Positions 56,016-64,000 of a stretch of DNA of 64,000 nucleotides are shown one piece after another. The stretch covers positions 18,918-82,917 of the forward strand of contig JBCCEW010000024.1 of the NCBI GenBank assembly GCA_039030075.1, in the 5' to 3' direction. How positions within the stretch are numbered: the stretch's first letter is position 1; every line of letters starts with the position of its first letter. The notes below the pieces were generated by a model. That model made no database searches. It was not told the origin of the DNA and saw nothing but the letters and a program-made list of their open reading frames with translations. Source of the stretch: Myxococcota bacterium (GTDB lineage: Bacteria; Myxococcota_A; UBA9160; SMWR01). Made by a program: the position numbers and the translations under genes.

Positions 56016-57587
56016 ATGACCGACCCCGCTCAGGAACGCACGCTGCCCCGCATGGTGGCGGCTGCCGTCGCCCGCTACGGCGATCGGCCCGCCATCGAGG
56101 ACAGCGACACGCGCTACTCGTTCCGCGAGCTGGGGGCCGCCGCCGAGCGGGTGGGGCGCGCGCTGGTCGCATCGGGTTGCCAGCACGGCGATCGCGTCTC
56201 GATCTGGGCCCCGAACGTGGCCGAGTGGGTCGTCGCAGCCATCGGCATCCAGAGCATCGGTGCGGTGCTCGTGCCGCTCAGCACCCGACACAAGGGGGCG
56301 GAAGCCGCGTACCAGCTGCAGAAGAGCGGCGCGCGTTGGCTCTTCACCGTCGCAGGATTCCTCGACACCGACTACGTCGGCATGCTCGAAGGCCAGGACC
56401 TCCCGGACCTCGAGGGCCTGGTGCTCCTGCGCGGCGAAGATCCGCGCGCAACGTCCTTCGGCGCCTTCCTGGCCCAGGGCGACGCCACCTCGGACGAGGC
56501 GTTCCGCGCCCGCGCCGATGCCGTGTCCCCCGACGACATGCTCGACATGCTCTTCACCTCGGGCACGACGGGAAAGCCGAAGGGGGTGATGACCGACCAC
56601 GGTCAGAACCTCGCCGTCTTCGAGACCTGGTCCGGGCTGATCTCGCTCTGCGACGACGATCGCTACCTGGTGGTCGCGCCTTTCTTCCACACCTTCGGCT
56701 ACAAGGCCGGCTGGCTGTCTTCGGTGATGCGCGGTGCGACGATCGTTCCGCAGGCCGTCTTCGACGCCGAGGACGTGTTGCAGCGCATCGAGCGCGAGCG
56801 GATCACCGTGATGCCCGGCGCGCCGACCATCTACCAGTCGCTTCTCTCGGTTCCTGACTGGCAGCGCTTCGACCTCTCGAGCCTGCGCGCGGCGACGACC
56901 GGTGCGGCCGCGATCCCGGTCGCGCTGATCCGCCAGATGAAGGAAGAGCTGGGCTTCGACCTCGTGCTGACGGCCTACGGGCTCACCGAGTCGTGTGGGA
57001 CCGTGAGCATGTGCGAGCCCGACGACGACCCGGAGACGATCGCGAACACCTCGGGGAAGCCGATTCCGGGTGTCGAGGTGCGCTGCGTCGACCCGGACGG
57101 CAAGGACGTGAAGCCGGGAGAGCCCGGTGAGATCTGGGTGCGCGGCTTCAACGTGATGCGTGGCTACTTCGATGCGGCCGAGCAGACCAAGGAGACGATC
57201 ACCGCCGATGGCTGGCTGCGCACCGGCGACATCGGCGTGATGGACGCGCGGGGCTACCTCCAGATCACCGATCGCCTGAAGGACATGTTCATCATGGGCG
57301 GGTTCAACTGCTACCCGGCCGAGATCGAGAACCTGATGTTCTCCCACGACGCGATCGCCCAGGTGGCCGTGATCGGGGTGCCCGACGAACGCATGGGCGA
57401 AGTGGGCATGGCCTTCGTGGTGCCGGCGCCGGGCCACACGCCCGACGCCGACGGGTTGATCGCCTGGTGTCGCGAGCAGATGGCCAACTACAAGGTCCCC
57501 CGTCGCGTCGAGATCGTGGACGCCCTGCCGATCAACGCCGGCGGCAAGGTCGACAAGGTCGCCCTGCGCGCACGCGCTGCGGCGTGA
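56016..57587 (+). CDS. fadD3: HIP-CoA ligase, FadD3-like
   Basis: A 523-residue AMP-forming ligase with TSGTTGKPKG at 181-190, APFFHTFGYKAGWL, PGAPTIYQSLL, YGLTESCG, TGDIG and a C-terminal GGK lysine at 511. The FFH.FGYKAG and PTIYQSLL segments are what I recall of FadD3, which activates HIP, the propionate left after steroid rings A and B are removed. Divergent placement from FadE30-like and IpdF-like genes fits. ATG 56016 is chosen over upstream in-frame codons that cross the operator. It overlaps the next ligase by four bases. Confidence 0.7.
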   Translation: MTDPAQERTLPRMVAAAVARYGDRPAIEDSDTRYSFRELGAAAERVGRALVASGCQHGDRVSIWAPNVAEWVVAAIGIQSIGAVLVPLSTRHKGAEAAYQLQKSGARWLFTVAGFLDTDYVGMLEGQDLPDLEGLVLLRGEDPRATSFGAFLAQGDATSDEAFRARADAVSPDDMLDMLFTSGTTGKPKGVMTDHGQNLAVFETWSGLISLCDDDRYLVVAPFFHTFGYKAGWLSSVMRGATIVPQAVFDAEDVLQRIERERITVMPGAPTIYQSLLSVPDWQRFDLSSLRAATTGAAAIPVALIRQMKEELGFDLVLTAYGLTESCGTVSMCEPDDDPETIANTSGKPIPGVEVRCVDPDGKDVKPGEPGEIWVRGFNVMRGYFDAAEQTKETITADGWLRTGDIGVMDARGYLQITDRLKDMFIMGGFNCYPAEIENLMFSHDAIAQVAVIGVPDERMGEVGMAFVVPAPGHTPDADGLIAWCREQMANYKVPRRVEIVDALPINAGGKVDKVALRARAAA

Positions 57588-59167
57588 GCCCTCCCGCCGC
57601 CGACGCACTGCTCACCGAAACCCTCGCGGGCTCCCGCGAGGCGGGGCTCTGGGCGCTGATCGAGGCGCGGGCCGCGGTGTCGCCCGACGCGGTCTTCCTG
57701 GTCGGTGAGGGAAACTTGCATCTCACCTTCGCGGGCTACCGCGATCGCGCCGAGCGCGTGGCGGCTGCGCTGGCGTCCCGTGGCGTCGGGTCCGGGACCC
57801 CTGTGTCCTGGATGCTCCCTACGAGTGTCGAGGCGATCGTGCTGTGCGGCGCACTCGCGCGGCTCGGAGTGATCCAGAATCCGGTCCTGCCGATCTATCG
57901 CGAGCGAGAGACGCGCTTCGTGCTCGGTCAGACCGGGGCACGGGCGCTGTTCGTACCGCCCAAGTTTCGCGGCTTCGACTACGGGTCGATGGCGCGCACG
58001 CTCGCCGCCGAGTCGCCACACCTCGATGTCTACGAGATCGGCGAGCTGCCCGAAGCCGATCCTGCCGAGCTGCCGCCGCCGCCCGCTGACACGGAAGCCC
58101 GCACGACGCGCTGGGTCTTCTACACGTCGGGCACCACGGCCGATCCGAAGGGCGCGCGCCACACCGACGCGGCGCTGATCGCGACCCACGCGGGCATGGC
58201 CCGTGCGCTCGATCTCCGCGCCGACTCGCGGGTGGCGCTCGTGTTTCCCGTGACCCACGTCGGTGGGGTGGGCTGGTTGATCGCGAGCTTTCTCTCCGGC
58301 TGTACCCACATCGTGGTGCCCGCCTTCGTGCCCGACGCGACGATCCCGCTGCTCGCCCGCCACGGCGTGACCCACGCGGGTGCGGGCACGGCGTTCCACC
58401 AGGCCTACCTGGCCGCCCAGCGTGCCCAGCCCGACACGCCCGTGTTTCCCGAGGTCGTGGCGTTTCCCGGCGGTGGAGCACCCAAGCCGCCCGAACTCCA
58501 CTTCGACATCCAGCGCGAGTTGGGGGGGGTGGGGATCGTGTCCGGCTACGGGCTGACCGAGTGTCCGATCGTCGCCATGGGGCGCGTTTCGGATCCGCCC
58601 GAACAGCTCGCCCACAGCGAGGGGCGTCGGAACCCCGCCACCGCCGAGATCCGGATCGTCGGCGCCGCCGAAGCCGAGTGCGCGCCCGGGGAAGAAGGGG
58701 AGATCCGCGTCCGGGGGCCCCAGCTCTTCAAGGGGTACCTCGACGCCGATCTGGACGCCGCGGCGTTCGACGCCCAGGGCTTCCTCCGCACGGGCGATCT
58801 GGGCAGCCTCGATGCCCAGGGCTACTTGCGCGTCACCGGGCGGCTCAAGGACGTGATCATCCGCAAAGGCGAGAACATCAGCGCGAAGGAGGTCGAGGAC
58901 CTCCTCTACCAGCACCCCCAGGTAGAGGACGTCGCGGTGATCGGGCTGCCCGACCCGGCGCTCGGCGAGCGTTGTTGCGCGGTGGTTGCGTGTTCCGGCG
59001 AAGTCCTGGGCTTCGATGCGATGGTGCGCTTCCTGAAGGACGCGGGCTTGATGATGCAAAAGATCCCGGAGCAGCTCGAAATCGTGGATCGCGTCCCCCG
59101 CAACCCGGCCGGCAAGCTCGAAAAGCAGGCGCTGCGCGAACGCTTCGGGAGTACCGGCGCGGGCTGA
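57584..59167 (+). CDS. AMP-forming acyl-CoA ligase, second of a tandem pair
   Basis: A 527-residue adenylate-forming enzyme. Its phosphate-binding motif is YTSGTTADPKGARH, a known variant. YGLTECPI, TGDLGSLDAQGYLRVTGRLKD and AGKLEKQAL with the C-terminal lysine are present. GTG start within the last codons of the FadD3-like gene (GTGA overlap), so both are made together. It may activate a different steroid-derived acid, or an alkanoate from the ring fragments. The two ligases are only distantly alike. Confidence 0.8.
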   Translation: MSPPAADALLTETLAGSREAGLWALIEARAAVSPDAVFLVGEGNLHLTFAGYRDRAERVAAALASRGVGSGTPVSWMLPTSVEAIVLCGALARLGVIQNPVLPIYRERETRFVLGQTGARALFVPPKFRGFDYGSMARTLAAESPHLDVYEIGELPEADPAELPPPPADTEARTTRWVFYTSGTTADPKGARHTDAALIATHAGMARALDLRADSRVALVFPVTHVGGVGWLIASFLSGCTHIVVPAFVPDATIPLLARHGVTHAGAGTAFHQAYLAAQRAQPDTPVFPEVVAFPGGGAPKPPELHFDIQRELGGVGIVSGYGLTECPIVAMGRVSDPPEQLAHSEGRRNPATAEIRIVGAAEAECAPGEEGEIRVRGPQLFKGYLDADLDAAAFDAQGFLRTGDLGSLDAQGYLRVTGRLKDVIIRKGENISAKEVEDLLYQHPQVEDVAVIGLPDPALGERCCAVVACSGEVLGFDAMVRFLKDAGLMMQKIPEQLEIVDRVPRNPAGKLEKQALRERFGSTGAG

Positions 59168-59244
59168 CCGGTGACGGTCCTCACACAGCGAACCCGCGAG
59201 CGCGTCCGTTACGGGGATCGGACGGGGCCGTGGGGGACTCTTGG

Positions 59245-59709
59245 ATGGGGACCATTCGTGTCGTCGAACACCGACCGCAGCAGCGGAGGAGCTTTCGCTG
59301 GCGGGCGCCGGGGGCGCCTTCGAAGCTTGCGCTGGGTGTCCTCGGACTGACGCTCGGCTTTGGGGCGTTGGCGGTCGGCAACAGCATGGCGGCCTACCGC
59401 GATCTCTTCGGAGCCACCCTGGCCCTGGCGCCGGAGGGGCTTGCGCATGAGATCGTGGGCCAGACCCGGCTGTATCTGAACGTGACGGCGGCGATCTGCT
59501 CGGGCTGGGCGATCGCCGTAGCGGCGCTCTGTGCCGCCTACGTGCACCGGCTCATGGGACCGACCGTGGCGCTCGAGCGCCACGTGCGCGCGCTGTCCGC
59601 GGGGGACTACAGCGCGCGGGTGTCCCTGCGCCGGGGGGCGCATGCGTACACCGATCTCGCTCGCGGGTTGAATGCGCTCGCGGAGCGACTCGAGCGGACG
59701 CAGCGCTGA
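59245..59709 (+). CDS. small membrane protein ending in a HAMP domain
   Basis: A 154-residue protein with two membrane helices (about 28-47 and 78-102) separated by only about 30 residues, followed by a HAMP domain (about 103-154: conserved Pro106, then LSAGDYSARVSLR and a second amphipathic helix). HAMP units normally pass signals from sensors to kinase, cyclase or chemoreceptor output domains, but the frame stops right after HAMP. It may partner a separate output protein or be a remnant. ATG at 59245 is likely; an in-frame GTG at 59230 is possible. Confidence 0.6.
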   Translation: MGTIRVVEHRPQQRRSFRWRAPGAPSKLALGVLGLTLGFGALAVGNSMAAYRDLFGATLALAPEGLAHEIVGQTRLYLNVTAAICSGWAIAVAALCAAYVHRLMGPTVALERHVRALSAGDYSARVSLRRGAHAYTDLARGLNALAERLERTQR

Positions 59710-59915
59710 TGGCGTCGCGCCGGCCTGGGGGGGCCGGCGCGGGGCCTGCGCCTCGAGTGCTTGCGCGGTTGCGCTGCTTCGATGTAGCGCGGCGCGAATC
59801 GATGCTTCGGCGAAACCCTTGGTCGCGGCGCGCGCCACTCGCGTAGCATGATCCGGTCTTCGCTTGGGGGGTGTGCAGATATTGGCTCACGACCCCGACC
59901 GAACTTGGAGGGGTC

Positions 59916-61772
59916 ATGCTGCCGTTGCGTTTCGTGTGGATGGTGTTCGTTGTGTCTGTCGCGAGTGGTCCCGCGCTCGCCCAACTCCAGGTGGTCGGAA
60001 GCGTCACCGCCATCCCGACCGGGTTGGTCGACGTCGATCCGGACAGCGGCGCCGGCACGCTCGTGTCCGAGCTGCAGGTGTTCTCCGGGATCCTGGACGC
60101 CGACGACTCGGGCGACGGAGACCTGTTGGTGCTCTACGCGGGAAGCCCCGGCTTCTTCGAACCGGCGGTGGTGCGCGTCGATCCCGTGACGGGCAGCCAG
60201 ACCCTGGTTGCGCGGGGGACGGGCACATCGGTGCCTCCGGGGCTGCTGGATCAAGCGTCGGCCATCGCGCGTGGGGACGGGGGGCAGATCGTCGTCCTCG
60301 GCGAGAGCACCGCGCCCACCCTGACCGAGATCGGTTTGGCCGGCACTCAGACGGCCCGTCCGATCTCGCCCAGCATCGGCGATCCGGTCGACCTCGTCGT
60401 CGAGCCTTCGGGAGACGTGCTGCTCTACGACGTCGCGCCCGCATTCGGGGGCGGTCCCGGCGTGTTTCGGGTCGACCAGACAACGGGCGTGGCGACCAGC
60501 ATCGCGAGCGGCGGCTTCCTCAGCCTGGCGGGCCCGCCGCCCCAGCAGGCAAGGCTGGCGCTCCTCGGTACGCGCCTGTTCGTACTCGCGAACGGGGTGC
60601 TCGTCGAGGTGGACATCACGACCGGTGCCCAGACCTTGGTGTCGATCTTCGTGTCGGGAACCGAGATCGACGTCGACGCGCTGGGCAACCCGATCGTGTT
60701 CGAAGGGACGGACCCGACGGCCGGCACCACGACGACCGGCGTCTATCGGATCGACCCCGCCACGGCCACCCAGACCCCGCTTGCGAGCGGCGGGCTGCTG
60801 GACAGTGAGGCGGTCGCGGTGGTGGTGCTGGGTTCCAGCATCTACACCGCTTCGACCGCCCCCAACCCGCCGTTTACGTTCAGCGCGGCCCTCGTCGAGA
60901 TCTTCCCGAGCACCGGCGCCCAGCGACCCGTCGATGAGGTGCCGGGTGTGGGTTTCTTCCGGATCACCGTGGGGGCACTCGGCGAGGTCTTCGGCGCGAA
61001 CGCCTTCGGCGGGTTCGGGAGCATCGATCCCGCGACAGGGGCGATCCGTGCGGTGTCTCCCTCGGGTTTCCTGTTCAGCAAGAGCGACATCGCCATCGAC
61101 CCCACGACCGACGACCTGCTCGCGCTCGGGGCCTTCAACGGGGCCGGCGACGGGATCGTGCGGATCGACACGGTGACGGGCTCCCAGCTTCCCGTGGCGG
61201 TCGGCGGCTTGATCCAGCTCCCCGTCGTCGGCGGCGGCATGGCCGTCGACGATGCGGGCGGGGTCTATCTGTTGAGCGTCGTCGGCGCGGGACCCGCGAG
61301 CGTGATCCGCGTCGATCTCGACACCGGCGCCCAGACGCTCCTGCCCAGCGGGCCGCTGTTGTCGAACCCGGTCGATCTCGCGATCGGACCGGATGGCGAC
61401 CTGTTCATCTACGACACCCAGGCGAACCTCTCGTTCGCCGGCATCGTCCGGAAGGATCCCATCACCGGCGCAGAGAGCCTGGTCCCGACGACCTCGGGCA
61501 GCCTCCCGGGCTTCGGGCGGATCACCGCTGCGAGCGAGGATGTGTTCGTTGGAATCTCGGGGCCCGGCGGGGGGATGGACCTCGTCTACGCCGTGGACGT
61601 CATGACCGGAGCGCTCACCCCGCTGTCGGGAAGCGGTCTCCTGGGTGATGGGATCATCGACCTCGAAGCCCCGATGTCGCTGCCGGAGCCGGGGGCGCTC
61701 GTCCTGCAGGCGACGGGCGTCGTGCTGGTGCTCTGGCTCGCGCGCACGCGACGGGGGCGCCAGCTTCGCTGA
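59916..61772 (+). CDS. PEP-CTERM secreted protein with beta-propeller-like repeats
   Basis: A 618-residue protein with signal peptide (cleavage likely after GPALA, near residue 22) and a C-terminal sorting signal: LPEPGALVL, a hydrophobic helix and an arginine-rich tail. This is the PEP-CTERM tripartite signal recognised by exosortase. The body repeats a unit of about 45-50 residues with RVDxxTG...L..GG and D(L/I)xxxPxGD patterns (for example RVDPVTGSQTLV, RIDTVTGSQLPV, RVDLDTGAQTLL), suggesting a beta-propeller. GGAGGGG precedes the ATG. No exosortase is in the window. Confidence 0.75.
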   Translation: MLPLRFVWMVFVVSVASGPALAQLQVVGSVTAIPTGLVDVDPDSGAGTLVSELQVFSGILDADDSGDGDLLVLYAGSPGFFEPAVVRVDPVTGSQTLVARGTGTSVPPGLLDQASAIARGDGGQIVVLGESTAPTLTEIGLAGTQTARPISPSIGDPVDLVVEPSGDVLLYDVAPAFGGGPGVFRVDQTTGVATSIASGGFLSLAGPPPQQARLALLGTRLFVLANGVLVEVDITTGAQTLVSIFVSGTEIDVDALGNPIVFEGTDPTAGTTTTGVYRIDPATATQTPLASGGLLDSEAVAVVVLGSSIYTASTAPNPPFTFSAALVEIFPSTGAQRPVDEVPGVGFFRITVGALGEVFGANAFGGFGSIDPATGAIRAVSPSGFLFSKSDIAIDPTTDDLLALGAFNGAGDGIVRIDTVTGSQLPVAVGGLIQLPVVGGGMAVDDAGGVYLLSVVGAGPASVIRVDLDTGAQTLLPSGPLLSNPVDLAIGPDGDLFIYDTQANLSFAGIVRKDPITGAESLVPTTSGSLPGFGRITAASEDVFVGISGPGGGMDLVYAVDVMTGALTPLSGSGLLGDGIIDLEAPMSLPEPGALVLQATGVVLVLWLARTRRGRQLR

Positions 61773-61829
61773 GCGCCCTCGCTGGTCGATAGGTAGACCG
61801 GCGCCCACGCACCCCGGGGCCGAGCGAGA

Positions 61830-63227
61830 TCAGTGCGGCGCTGCGGTGTCGTGCCGTGGCCGGAGTGGCAACACCAGTTCGAGTGCAGTGCCGACACCGG
61901 GCTCTGAGGCGATGCGCACGGCGCCCGCGTGCATGTGCAGGATGCCCAGCAGCGTCGACAGGCCGAGGCCTCGACCGGGGAACTTCGTGGAGTAGAACGG
62001 GTCGAAGATGCGCGGGAGGTCGGCCGCCGCCACACCGCAACCCTCGTCCGCGACCTCGAGGAAGACGTACTCGCCGGCGTCGCGGCCCTCTCCCATTACG
62101 AATCGGCAGAGCGCGTCTGGGGTCAGGTGCCGGCGGCCGCCGGTGAGCGTGACCGAGCCGTCCCTTCCACTCAGGGCTTCCGCACTGTTCTGGAGGAGTC
62201 CCGAGAGCGCTTGCTGGAGCAGACTCGCGTCTCCGAGGATGGGCGCGGGCGTCTCGGGCAGGACGATCTCGATCGGCGCACCGGCGAACCCCGCCGCCGT
62301 CTTGTGCACCAGCTCGAAGAAGTCGAGGGGCTCGTCGCGGCGCACCGAGTTTCCGGAGAACTGCAGCAGCTGCCCGGTGAGCTGGGTGGCGCGCTCCGCT
62401 TCGCGATCGATGTCGAGGGTGAGATCCCGTACGACCCGGTCTTCCGTGGCGGTTCGGATCGTGGCTGACGTCATCAGGAGGGTGGTCAGGATGTTGTTGA
62501 ACTGATGCACGATCCCGCCCGCCATCGTGCCGAGCCGCTCGAGTTCGTTCGTGAGGTGGCGCCGCTCGATCTCGGCCACCTGCGCTTCCAGCTGCCGGGC
62601 GTAGGCACGGGACGAGCGCGCTTCCTCCTCGGACCGTCGCCTCGAGGATTCGTAGGCCCAGGTGACCCCGAAGGTCGCCATCACGAGGAGCAGCGCGCCG
62701 AGGAAGCGGGTCGACTCGCCCGGGTAGGCGGGAAGCGGGTAGGGAAATGGAAGGCCCGCGATCGACCAGCACGCCGTCGCGAACAGGTAGGCGCAGGTGA
62801 ACGCGGTCCAGAGCGTCGCCGCGCGTCGGCTCGTCAGCAGCAGGGCGACCAGCGGCATCAGCGATGCGCCGAAGAGGAGCGCGAAGAGCTGCCCCCCGGT
62901 GGCCATCGTGACCGCTGCCAGGGTGGGAAAGGAGATGCCGACGAAGGCGTTCGCGAGGTGATCGAGGGAGCGGCCGCGCTTCAGCGGGACGAGCAGAGCG
63001 GCGACCCCGGCTGCGTTCAGGGCCGCGAGCGCAGCGAGCCCAGGCTGCTGGGCCCAGACGAATACGGCCCCGGCGCCGAGGTAGGCAGCGGTGCCGACGA
63101 AGATCGAGCCAGCGAGGTGGCGGGCACGTCTTCGGACTTCGCGCGGACCGGAGAGGTACGTCGACGCCAGCCACCGGTCGAGTTTCGAGTGGTGGACGTC
63201 CCACGCCTGCGCTTGTCGGACCCGCAT
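61830..63227 (-). CDS. orphan membrane histidine kinase
   Basis: A 465-residue sensor kinase. Residues about 38-190 hold five or six hydrophobic segments with no large periplasmic loop, followed by a coiled linker, a phosphoacceptor helix GGIVHQFNNILT with His241, and an ATPase domain with LLQNSAEA (N box), DEGCGV and GRGLGLS. The NtrB-like H-box HQFNN suggests a family that often phosphorylates sigma54-type or stand-alone regulators. No response regulator gene is adjacent. It converges with the PEP-CTERM gene. Confidence 0.85.
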   Translation of the reverse strand: MRVRQAQAWDVHHSKLDRWLASTYLSGPREVRRRARHLAGSIFVGTAAYLGAGAVFVWAQQPGLAALAALNAAGVAALLVPLKRGRSLDHLANAFVGISFPTLAAVTMATGGQLFALLFGASLMPLVALLLTSRRAATLWTAFTCAYLFATACWSIAGLPFPYPLPAYPGESTRFLGALLLVMATFGVTWAYESSRRRSEEEARSSRAYARQLEAQVAEIERRHLTNELERLGTMAGGIVHQFNNILTTLLMTSATIRTATEDRVVRDLTLDIDREAERATQLTGQLLQFSGNSVRRDEPLDFFELVHKTAAGFAGAPIEIVLPETPAPILGDASLLQQALSGLLQNSAEALSGRDGSVTLTGGRRHLTPDALCRFVMGEGRDAGEYVFLEVADEGCGVAAADLPRIFDPFYSTKFPGRGLGLSTLLGILHMHAGAVRIASEPGVGTALELVLPLRPRHDTAAPH

Positions 63228-63344
63228 CGGAATCTCGCTGACCTCGAATCGGCGGGAGCCGGAAGACCTCTATCGGAAGATGCCCAGGTCTTGAATACGT
63301 GTTTCTACCTAGGCGCGGCGAGCGGGGCCTGATGTCCTCTGGGC

Positions 63345-63935
63345 TCAGCCGTGGCGGATGCCGCCGAGCGCCAGGGAGACCAGCTGGGGCACGACCTTCT
63401 CGCTGATCCCCGGCCGGGTGAACAGGGTGCGCACGGTGAACGGCCCGAGGATCAGGTCGGCCGCCAGCTCGAGGTCGGTCTCGGCCGGGATCTCGCCGCG
63501 GTCGATCGCGCGCTGGAGCACGCGCAGCAGGGGCTGACGTCGGCCACGAACGACCGGGGCGAAGCGTTCCATCAGCTCCGGATTGTGGGAGAGCTCACCG
63601 GCGAGGCTCGGGGTGATCGCCCCGAGCGGGGTCGAGCTGTAGATCTTCAGGTAGCTGCGGAGCATCTGCTCGAGGTCGGACACCAGGTTTCCGGTGTCCG
63701 CGTCCTCCAGGCCGGGCAGCTGCCCGAAGGCCTCGATGACCAGCGGCAGCTTCGACGACCAGCGCCGGTAGATGGTTGCCTTGCCCACACCGGCGCGACC
63801 CGCGATGCCCTCGACGGTCAGGCCCGAATAGCCGTGCTCGGCGAGCAGCGCGAGCGTGGCGTCCAGGATCGCCTGGTGGGCTTCCTCGCTGCGCGGGCGA
63901 CCAGCAGCGCTGGCGGCGGGGTTCTCTGCGGCCAC
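63345..63935 (-). CDS. TetR/AcrR-family regulator, candidate regulator of the steroid genes
   Basis: A 196-residue TetR protein. The helix-turn-helix is LTVEGIAGRAGVGKATIYRRW (about 39-59; GVGKATIYRRW is the recognition helix). The C-terminal ligand domain ends LVSLALGGIRHG. GTG start at 63935. About 55 bases upstream the shared motif begins (AATTCCGATAC at 63986-63996) and is cut by the window end, which suggests autoregulation. The same motif precedes the ACAD/racemase operon and the FadD3/FadE30-like genes, so it may govern them in the manner of KstR/KstR2, although the motif differs from theirs. Confidence 0.8.
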   Translation of the reverse strand: MAAENPAASAAGRPRSEEAHQAILDATLALLAEHGYSGLTVEGIAGRAGVGKATIYRRWSSKLPLVIEAFGQLPGLEDADTGNLVSDLEQMLRSYLKIYSSTPLGAITPSLAGELSHNPELMERFAPVVRGRRQPLLRVLQRAIDRGEIPAETDLELAADLILGPFTVRTLFTRPGISEKVVPQLVSLALGGIRHG

Positions 63936-63990
63936 ACGGGACCTCGGTGCGGGGCGGTCGGTCGGTCCACCGCCCGGGGAGCGGAATTCC

Positions 63991-64000
63991 GATACTGTAC
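63991..64000. promoter_or_regulatory. operator candidate, site 3, truncated by window end
   Basis: GATACTGTAC matches the first ten bases of site 2 in eight positions and shares the preceding AATTCC. The right half lies outside the window. Position upstream of the TetR start at 63935 suggests an autoregulatory site. Confidence 0.4.

Noticed and set aside
59710..59915. Possible promoter for the PEP-CTERM gene
   Set aside because: The best hexamer pair (TTGGTC and TAGCAT) is 19 bases apart, too wide for confidence.
59607..61808. 733-codon open frame on the minus strand
   Set aside because: Antisense to the PEP-CTERM gene, which has signal peptide, repeats, sorting signal and ribosome-binding site. 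The minus frame has none of these.

Overview
The window is GC-rich, densely coded DNA from what is probably a Gram-negative, aerobic bacterium. Evidence for this is the two lipoprotein-type signal peptides, a PEP-CTERM surface protein, a complete Na+-translocating NADH:quinone oxidoreductase (NQR) operon and a DUF3604 protein. Many starts are GTG or TTG and genes often overlap by 1-4 bases. A myxobacterial or other 'deltaproteobacterial' lineage would fit, but the sequence alone does not settle taxonomy. No rRNA, tRNA, CRISPR, insertion sequence or phage genes were seen.

The dominant theme is steroid (or a very similar polycyclic isoprenoid) catabolism. Left arm (1.3-13.3 kb): an operon of a long-type acyl-CoA dehydrogenase (ACAD), an alpha-methylacyl-CoA racemase, two single-domain MaoC proteins, a short-type ACAD and an LLM flavin enzyme. 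A second LLM gene converges on it. Next comes an operon of a long/short ACAD pair, two crotonases and a lipoprotein metalloprotease. A minus-strand block (13.3-19.6 kb) carries an acyl-CoA ligase, a cysteine-free DUF35 protein, a thiolase-like lipid-transfer protein, a membrane protein and a DUF3604 protein. At 19.8-30.1 kb lies a ten-gene operon for steroid ring C/D breakdown: ipdA, ipdB, echA20-like, an ACAD pair, a FadA6-like thiolase, two SDRs, a further ACAD and a ketosteroid-dehydrogenase-like flavoprotein. It has a recognisable promoter and a good intrinsic terminator.

The middle (30.5-37.7 kb) is the nqrABCDEF-apbE-nqrM respiratory operon, then a small HEAT-repeat gene. At 38.5-46.9 kb a coupled minus-strand operon encodes an acyl-CoA carboxylase beta subunit, its biotin carboxylase alpha subunit, AtuA, a TetR regulator and a patatin lipase. 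A methylglutaconyl-CoA-hydratase-like crotonase diverges from it, giving an Atu/Liu-type branched-chain route.

The right part (46.9-59.2 kb) holds a DinB-fold protein, another ACAD pair, an IpdC-like flavoprotein, a FadD19-type ligase, a MOSC protein, an IpdF-like SDR with a FadE30-like ACAD, and divergent from these a FadD3-like ligase plus a second ligase. The last 5 kb has a HAMP-only membrane protein, a PEP-CTERM beta-propeller protein, an orphan histidine kinase and a TetR regulator.

Three features tie the loci together. There are five long-type and five short-type ACADs, as expected for heteromeric alpha2beta2 enzymes. The HIP (methylhexahydroindanedione propionate) pathway set is nearly complete but scattered over three loci. 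A shared inverted-repeat motif occurs at 1.2 kb, 55.96 kb and, cut by the window end, just upstream of the TetR gene at 63.9 kb, which suggests one local regulator. Function calls are from sequence reading and recalled family signatures; no database search was run.
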